DNA of 64,000 nucleotides, taken from Acidimicrobilacustris europaeus. GTDB lineage: Bacteria; Actinomycetota; Acidimicrobiia; Acidimicrobiales; Acidimicrobilacustridaceae. This document shows positions 60,532 through 64,000 of this stretch, one piece after another. Under the pieces are notes generated by a model, which did no database searches, was not told where the DNA came from, and saw only the letters and a list, made by a program, of their open reading frames with translations. The DNA lies in assembly GCA_965194515.1 (NCBI GenBank), contig OZ239146.1:310001-374000 (forward strand), written 5' to 3'. The position numbers and the translations under genes are program-made. The stretch's first letter is position 1. The number at the start of each line of letters is the position of its first letter.

Positions 60532-60639
60532 GGTTGTTTGCTGCTGAAGCATGACCAGTAGGCGTGAAATCTGGGCACTCTCACAGATGCCGCCTCGTCC
60601 ACGCGGGAACTCAGCACCGGGGGCTTGGCTCGAGGGCGG

Positions 60640-60645
60640 TAACCT
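60640..60645 (+). promoter_or_regulatory. -10 hexamer TAACCT, leaderless dapD
   Basis: The hexamer ends 8 nt before the ATG at 60654. Confidence 0.4.
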
Positions 60646-60653
60646 GCGTCGCT

Positions 60654-61478
60654 ATGGCTGATCTCGCTTCGACAATTGATGAACTCTGGAACAATCGCGA
60701 CTCGCTCAGTGCGGCCGACACCGATGCGGTCGCTTCGGTTGGGCAAGCAATCGCACTGCTCGACTCGGGCGAGGCCCGTGTGGCGGAACTTGGGGCCGAC
60801 GGCGAGCCCATCGTTCACCAGTGGCTCAAGCACGCGATCCTTCTGTATTTCCGACTTTCGCAAATGGCCACAATCGAACTCGCTCCGTTCGAATTCGCCG
60901 ACAAGATTCCGCTCAAGAACGATTTCGCTGCCGCTGGTGTTCGCGTTGTTCCGGGCGCATCTGCTCGCTACGGGTCGTTCCTCGACCGTGGCGTGGTGAT
61001 GATGCCGAGTTACGTGAATATCGGCGCTCGTGTTGGCGTCAACACCATGGTTGATACGTGGGCCACCGTTGGTAGTTGTGCGCAGATCGGCGCCAATGTG
61101 CATTTGTCTGGTGGCGTTGGCATCGGCGGCGTCCTCGAGCCACCGCAGGCTGCGCCCGTCATTATTGGTGACGACGCGTTGATTGGCAGCCGCTGCATCG
61201 TGGCCGAAGGCGCTCGGGTCGGTAACGGAGCTGTGCTTGGCGCCGGTGCCATCCTCACTGCTTCGATTCCGGTGATCGATGCTGAGACCGGCGAAGAACT
61301 CAGCCGCGGTGTTGTTCCGTCGTGGAGCGTTGCCGTTTCGGCTACTCGTCCCCGCACCTTTGCTGGCGGCGAGTTCGGTCTTCCCTGTGTGCTGGTGCTC
61401 AAGCGCCTCAAGGAAGGCGAACGTCACGACAAGGCAGCGCTCAACGACGTACTTCGCGATCACGGCGCAGCGACCTGA
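60654..61478 (+). CDS. dapD: 2,3,4,5-tetrahydropyridine-2,6-dicarboxylate N-succinyltransferase
   Basis: DapD succinylates tetrahydrodipicolinate. The 274-residue product has the helical N-terminal domain (STIDELWNNRDSLSAAD), then left-handed beta-helix hexapeptide repeats (YVNIGARVGVNTMVDTWATV, GGVGIGGVLEPPQAAPVIIG). Its sequence is the E. coli-like DapD form rather than the mycobacterial form. The frame is open to 60564, but the ATG at 60654 begins the conserved sequence and has a -10 box. Just 2 bases separate it from dapE. Confidence 0.94.
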   Translation: MADLASTIDELWNNRDSLSAADTDAVASVGQAIALLDSGEARVAELGADGEPIVHQWLKHAILLYFRLSQMATIELAPFEFADKIPLKNDFAAAGVRVVPGASARYGSFLDRGVVMMPSYVNIGARVGVNTMVDTWATVGSCAQIGANVHLSGGVGIGGVLEPPQAAPVIIGDDALIGSRCIVAEGARVGNGAVLGAGAILTASIPVIDAETGEELSRGVVPSWSVAVSATRPRTFAGGEFGLPCVLVLKRLKEGERHDKAALNDVLRDHGAAT

Positions 61479-61480
61479 TC

Positions 61481-62557
61481 ATGGCTTCGAACGATCGCAC
61501 CGATCTCTTGGCCCGCACGGCCGCGCTTGTCGACGTTGCGTCGCCCAGTCGCGCCGAAGGTCCACTGGTCGATTCGATCGAAGCCGAACTACGCGCGCAC
61601 TCGCATCTCGAAGTCACTCGAGTTGGCGACAATCTTGTTGCTCGCACCTCGCTCGGGCGCCTTCACCGAGTCGTGCTCGCCGGTCACACCGATACCGTTC
61701 CTGCTGCTGATAACGGCACTGCTCGCATCGAAGGTGGCCGACTCTTCGGCGTTGGCTCAGCCGACATGAAGGGCGGGCTTGCGGTGATGCTCGAACTCGC
61801 GGCCACGCTGACTGAACCTGTTGTCGATCTCACGTTTGTCTTCTACGCACGTGAAGAAATCGCCAGCGCTGAAAGCGGTTTAGGCGAGCTTTTCGATGCT
61901 CGACCCGACCTACTCGTCGGCGATATCGCCATTTTGGGTGAGCCCACCGATGCTCGCATCGAAGCCGGATGTCAAGGAACGCTGCGCCTGCGTGTGCAAC
62001 TGCAAGGTGTTCGAGCTCATACCGCTCGGCCCTGGATGGGGCGCAACGCTGTCCATCGTTTAGCGGGTGTTCTTGCTGCGCTTGATTCCTACGAAGCACG
62101 TTCGCCAATCATCGACGGTTGTCAGTTCCGTGAAGCGTTGCAAGCGGTTGCAATCGACGGTGGCGTTTCGGGAAATGTTGTGCCCGATTCCGCGAGCGTC
62201 ACGGTGAACTTCCGCTTTGCCCCCGATCGTTCAGCGCTCGACGCAGAAACCCATATTCGCGAACTCTTTGCACCATTCCTCGAAGAAGGCGATGTTGTTG
62301 AAGTGCTCGATAGTGCGAATGCTGCAGCCCCCGGCCTGAATCATCCGTTACTTGCATCGCTTGTTGAGCGAAGTGGTTCGGAGGTTCTTGCCAAGTTGGG
62401 TTGGACCGATGTGGCTCGCTTCGCTGCCCATGGCATTCCCGCGGTGAACTTTGGTCCAGGCGACAGCACCATTGCGCATACGGCGGGGGAGTACCTCGAT
62501 CGTGCGCCGCTCGAGCGTGTGCACACCGTGCTCGTCGGATTGTTGACAGAGGCCTGA
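61481..62557 (+). CDS. dapE: Succinyl-diaminopimelate desuccinylase
   Basis: DapE removes succinate from N-succinyl-LL-diaminopimelate and uses two zinc ions. The 358-residue M20 product has LAGHTDTVPAAD, GSADMKGGLAVM (bridging Asp), YAREEIASAESG (catalytic Glu pair) and the dimerisation domain around GVRAHTARPWMGRNAVHR. The open frame upstream to 61322 is a shadow of dapD and is rejected. Confidence 0.95.
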   Translation: MASNDRTDLLARTAALVDVASPSRAEGPLVDSIEAELRAHSHLEVTRVGDNLVARTSLGRLHRVVLAGHTDTVPAADNGTARIEGGRLFGVGSADMKGGLAVMLELAATLTEPVVDLTFVFYAREEIASAESGLGELFDARPDLLVGDIAILGEPTDARIEAGCQGTLRLRVQLQGVRAHTARPWMGRNAVHRLAGVLAALDSYEARSPIIDGCQFREALQAVAIDGGVSGNVVPDSASVTVNFRFAPDRSALDAETHIRELFAPFLEEGDVVEVLDSANAAAPGLNHPLLASLVERSGSEVLAKLGWTDVARFAAHGIPAVNFGPGDSTIAHTAGEYLDRAPLERVHTVLVGLLTEA

Positions 62558-62561
62558 ACGC

Positions 62562-62595
62562 AAACGTGGCGTGTGCTGGTGCACACGCCACGTTT
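62562..62595. terminator. Bidirectional hairpin between dapE and lexA
   Basis: AAACGTGGCGTGTGC-TGGT-GCACACGCCACGTTT is a perfect 15-bp stem with a four-base loop, set between two convergent stop codons. On both strands the stem ends in a short T-run. Confidence 0.85.
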
Positions 62596-62614
62596 GAACC
62601 GAGGAGGTTGTGGT

Positions 62615-63247
62615 TCAGAGCTTGCGCATCACGGTGACGACTTTGCCGTACACGGTGACTTCCGATGAGTGGAACTCCATCGGGGAGAGACGGGAGTTGG
62701 CGGGAAGCAACGTGACGTTGTCTCCGGTACGTGACCAGGTCTTCACCGTGGCTTCGCCGCCGGGAATGCCGACGACCACGATGTCGCCCTTTGAAACGTT
62801 GGTGCCGGCTTTGGCCACGATGTAGTCGCCATCGAAAATGCCGGCGTCGATCATGGAATCACCGCGAACACGGAGCATGAAGAGTTCGCCGTCGCCACAC
62901 AGGTCGGTAGGCACCGGCATGATTTCTTCGACGTTCTGTTCGGCGAGCACATCGGTACCAGCCGCAACATCGCCGACCAGTGGCACGTGACGGAACGGAC
63001 GGCGTTCGCCGGATGCGCCGGAGTTGGGGTCGTAACGAACCTCCATGGCGCGGGGCTTGGTTGGGTCACGGCGCAGATACCCAAGCTCGTTGAGAGTGTT
63101 GAGGTGGTTCTGCACGCTTGATGGCGAGGTGAGCCCGACGGCTTTGCCAATTTCTCGGACAGACGGGGGATAGCCACGCTCGTTGAGGTGGGTATCGATG
63201 ACATCGAGGATCTGCTGCTGGCGGGGAGTGAGACGGTCACTACTCAT
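62615..63247 (-). CDS. lexA: LexA repressor
   Basis: LexA represses SOS genes and cleaves itself when RecA filaments form. The 210-residue product has a winged-helix domain (LTPRQQQILDVIDTHLNERG, SVREIGKAVGLTSPSSV), the cleavage site Ala-Gly in DVAAGTDVL, the nucleophile Ser in GDSMIDAGIFDGD and the Lys in GEATVKTW. The ATG at 63247 has GGAG 7 nt upstream; the frame start at 63364 adds 39 residues without support and is rejected. It is divergent from the LysM gene, with SOS boxes between. Confidence 0.96.
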   Translation of the reverse strand: MSSDRLTPRQQQILDVIDTHLNERGYPPSVREIGKAVGLTSPSSVQNHLNTLNELGYLRRDPTKPRAMEVRYDPNSGASGERRPFRHVPLVGDVAAGTDVLAEQNVEEIMPVPTDLCGDGELFMLRVRGDSMIDAGIFDGDYIVAKAGTNVSKGDIVVVGIPGGEATVKTWSRTGDNVTLLPANSRLSPMEFHSSEVTVYGKVVTVMRKL

Positions 63248-63361
63248 TGGGAACTCCGGATCGTTGAGGAGAAGTGGGGAGAACTGAGGGCGCTTTGGAT
63301 CGTTGTGATCGTTTGGGCCTTCGAACCTCTGTACGACAGTACCGGCTCGATGGGCTCGAGG

Positions 63362-63375
63362 CAAACACCCGTTCG
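63362..63375. promoter_or_regulatory. Degenerate LexA box
   Basis: CAAACACCCGTTCG differs from CGAAC-N4-GTTCG at one base. It lies 29 bases before the strong box at 63391, nearest to lexA. Confidence 0.4.
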
Positions 63376-63390
63376 ATTGGGTCTTGACAT

Positions 63391-63404
63391 CGAACAGGTG
63401 TTCG
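63391..63404. promoter_or_regulatory. LexA (SOS) box 1, lexA/LysM intergenic
   Basis: CGAACAGGTGTTCG, a full match to GAAC-N4-GTTC with flanking C and G, directly after TTGACA (63384-63389) and before TATAGT (63411-63416). Those two hexamers are 21 bases apart, too far for a standard promoter, so one may be fortuitous. Confidence 0.85.
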
Positions 63405-63422
63405 TGTTTCTATAGTGACACA

Positions 63423-63436
63423 CGAACGGGCGTTCG
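63423..63436. promoter_or_regulatory. LexA (SOS) box 2, lexA/LysM intergenic
   Basis: CGAACGGGCGTTCG, the second full box, 32 bases (three turns) from box 1 and 70 bases before the LysM start codon. Confidence 0.85.
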
Positions 63437-63506
63437 ATCCGTTCCCCCTCACCCCAGCTCCCCCTTCGCTTTCCTGACTGTCACACCCCACGTGGAGACT
63501 TCCCTT

Positions 63507-64000
63507 ATGGCCGCAATCCTGAACCCCACCGCCCTTTCCGCCCCCGCTCCTCAAAGAGGCACTGCTCGAAGAGGCACTGCTCAAAGAAGCACGGCCGACT
63601 TCACTGGGTCCCTCCTCGAGGGCTCCGGGTCGGTCGCTCCCTGGAACCGTGCCGAGGCCTTCGAGCCTCGGCGTCCAGTCCGTCACCTGCAACTGGTGAC
63701 CGAGCCCATAGCTGCTGCCCCTGCGGCTCGTCGCAGCCCGCTGCGAGTCATGCTGGCGGGGCTGGGTCTCGCTGTGCTCGTCGCCTTCGCGGCGATGGGC
63801 ATCGTCCCCTTTCTCGGTGCCGACGCTGCTGCCTTCACGCCGGCGTTGTCCACCGACACCTCGAGCCCGGCCGGTGACGACGCCCAGATCGCGTCTGCAC
63901 CGGTTGTGGCCCCGGTGGTCGTGGCCGCACCTGCCGAAATCATCGTCCAATCTGGCGATTCGCTCTGGACGGTTGCGCGTCGCCTCCAGCCAAACGGTGA
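63507..64000 (+). CDS. LysM-domain membrane protein, probable SOS-induced division inhibitor (cut by window end)
   Basis: The visible 164 codons encode a cytoplasmic N-terminal part with a 15-base repeat (RGTA/RGTA/RSTA, near 63556-63595), one membrane segment (about residues 91-112), an extracytoplasmic Pro/Ala-rich linker and the start of a LysM domain (IIVQSGDSLWTVARRL). The ATG at 63507 has GGAG 9 nt upstream. Divergence from lexA across two SOS boxes, plus a single membrane helix and LysM, is the arrangement of YneA in Bacillus and Rv2719c in mycobacteria, which delay division during DNA damage. The role is inferred from this layout. The 3' end lies outside the window. Confidence 0.85.
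   Translation, partial: MAAILNPTALSAPAPQRGTARRGTAQRSTADFTGSLLEGSGSVAPWNRAEAFEPRRPVRHLQLVTEPIAAAPAARRSPLRVMLAGLGLAVLVAFAAMGIVPFLGADAAAFTPALSTDTSSPAGDDAQIASAPVVAPVVVAAPAEIIVQSGDSLWTVARRLQPNG

Overview
This window is a chromosomal segment of an actinobacterium, most likely of the class Acidimicrobiia (inference). The reasons are a moderately GC-rich sequence, many GTG starts, actinobacterial gene order (dprA-xerC-rpsB-tsf-pyrH-frr-cdsA-dxr-rseP-ispG; rimP-nusA-infB-rbfA-truB-ribF; rpsO-pnp-M16 peptidase-dapB; miaB-miaA-dapF-hflX-...-lexA), actinobacterial-type SOS boxes (GAAC-N4-GTTC), and a biotin-synthase auxiliary protein behind bioB. Most of the window is conserved housekeeping sequence on the + strand. 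I see no tRNA, rRNA, CRISPR array, insertion sequence or prophage.

Layout. 1-3740 is the only clearly accessory stretch. It holds a SHOCT-domain membrane protein, then a tandem array of small lipoprotein genes that share promoter and signal peptide but not mature sequence, each followed by an intact or decayed convergent small gene. The stretch ends at a 5'-truncated comM (about 3708-4382). 4383-18423 carries DNA processing and recombination (dprA, xerC), an unusual degenerate-LytM/hydrolase fusion, translation factors (rpsB, tsf, frr), pyrH, and lipid/isoprenoid genes (cdsA, dxr, rseP, ispG), then an archaeal-type prolyl-tRNA synthetase. 18424-25825 is the rimP-nusA-infB-rbfA-truB-ribF operon, with an intrinsic terminator in its leader. 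25847-33080 has a sulfotransferase-family gene, rpsO-pnp with a structured intergenic RNA, an M16 peptidase, dapB and a DedA/VTT-type membrane protein. 33154-41459 has an acyl-CoA synthetase, a SURF1-like protein, a TetR regulator with a visible operator, a ferritin-like diiron protein, dapA-rnj and bioB-bsaP. 41456-50928 has two paralogous secreted lipases, ftsK, rimO, pgsA, ltrA and cinA. 50941-64000 has msrB, recA, a GT-C membrane protein, miaB-miaA-dapF-hflX-dapC, dapD-dapE, lexA and a divergent SOS-controlled LysM gene cut by the window end.

How the genes work together. Six genes (dapA, dapB, dapC, dapD, dapE, dapF) cover the succinylase route from aspartate semialdehyde to meso-diaminopimelate. 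dxr and ispG supply isoprenoid precursors. recA, lexA and the LysM gene form an SOS/cell-division module with three strong LexA boxes and one degenerate box. A window-wide regulatory theme is that at least 16 genes have a TANNNT -10 hexamer 6-8 nt before the start codon and no Shine-Dalgarno sequence there (ftsK has the same arrangement at 5 nt), which points to widespread leaderless transcription. The least explained parts are the lipoprotein/convergent-gene array at the left edge and its junction with broken comM.
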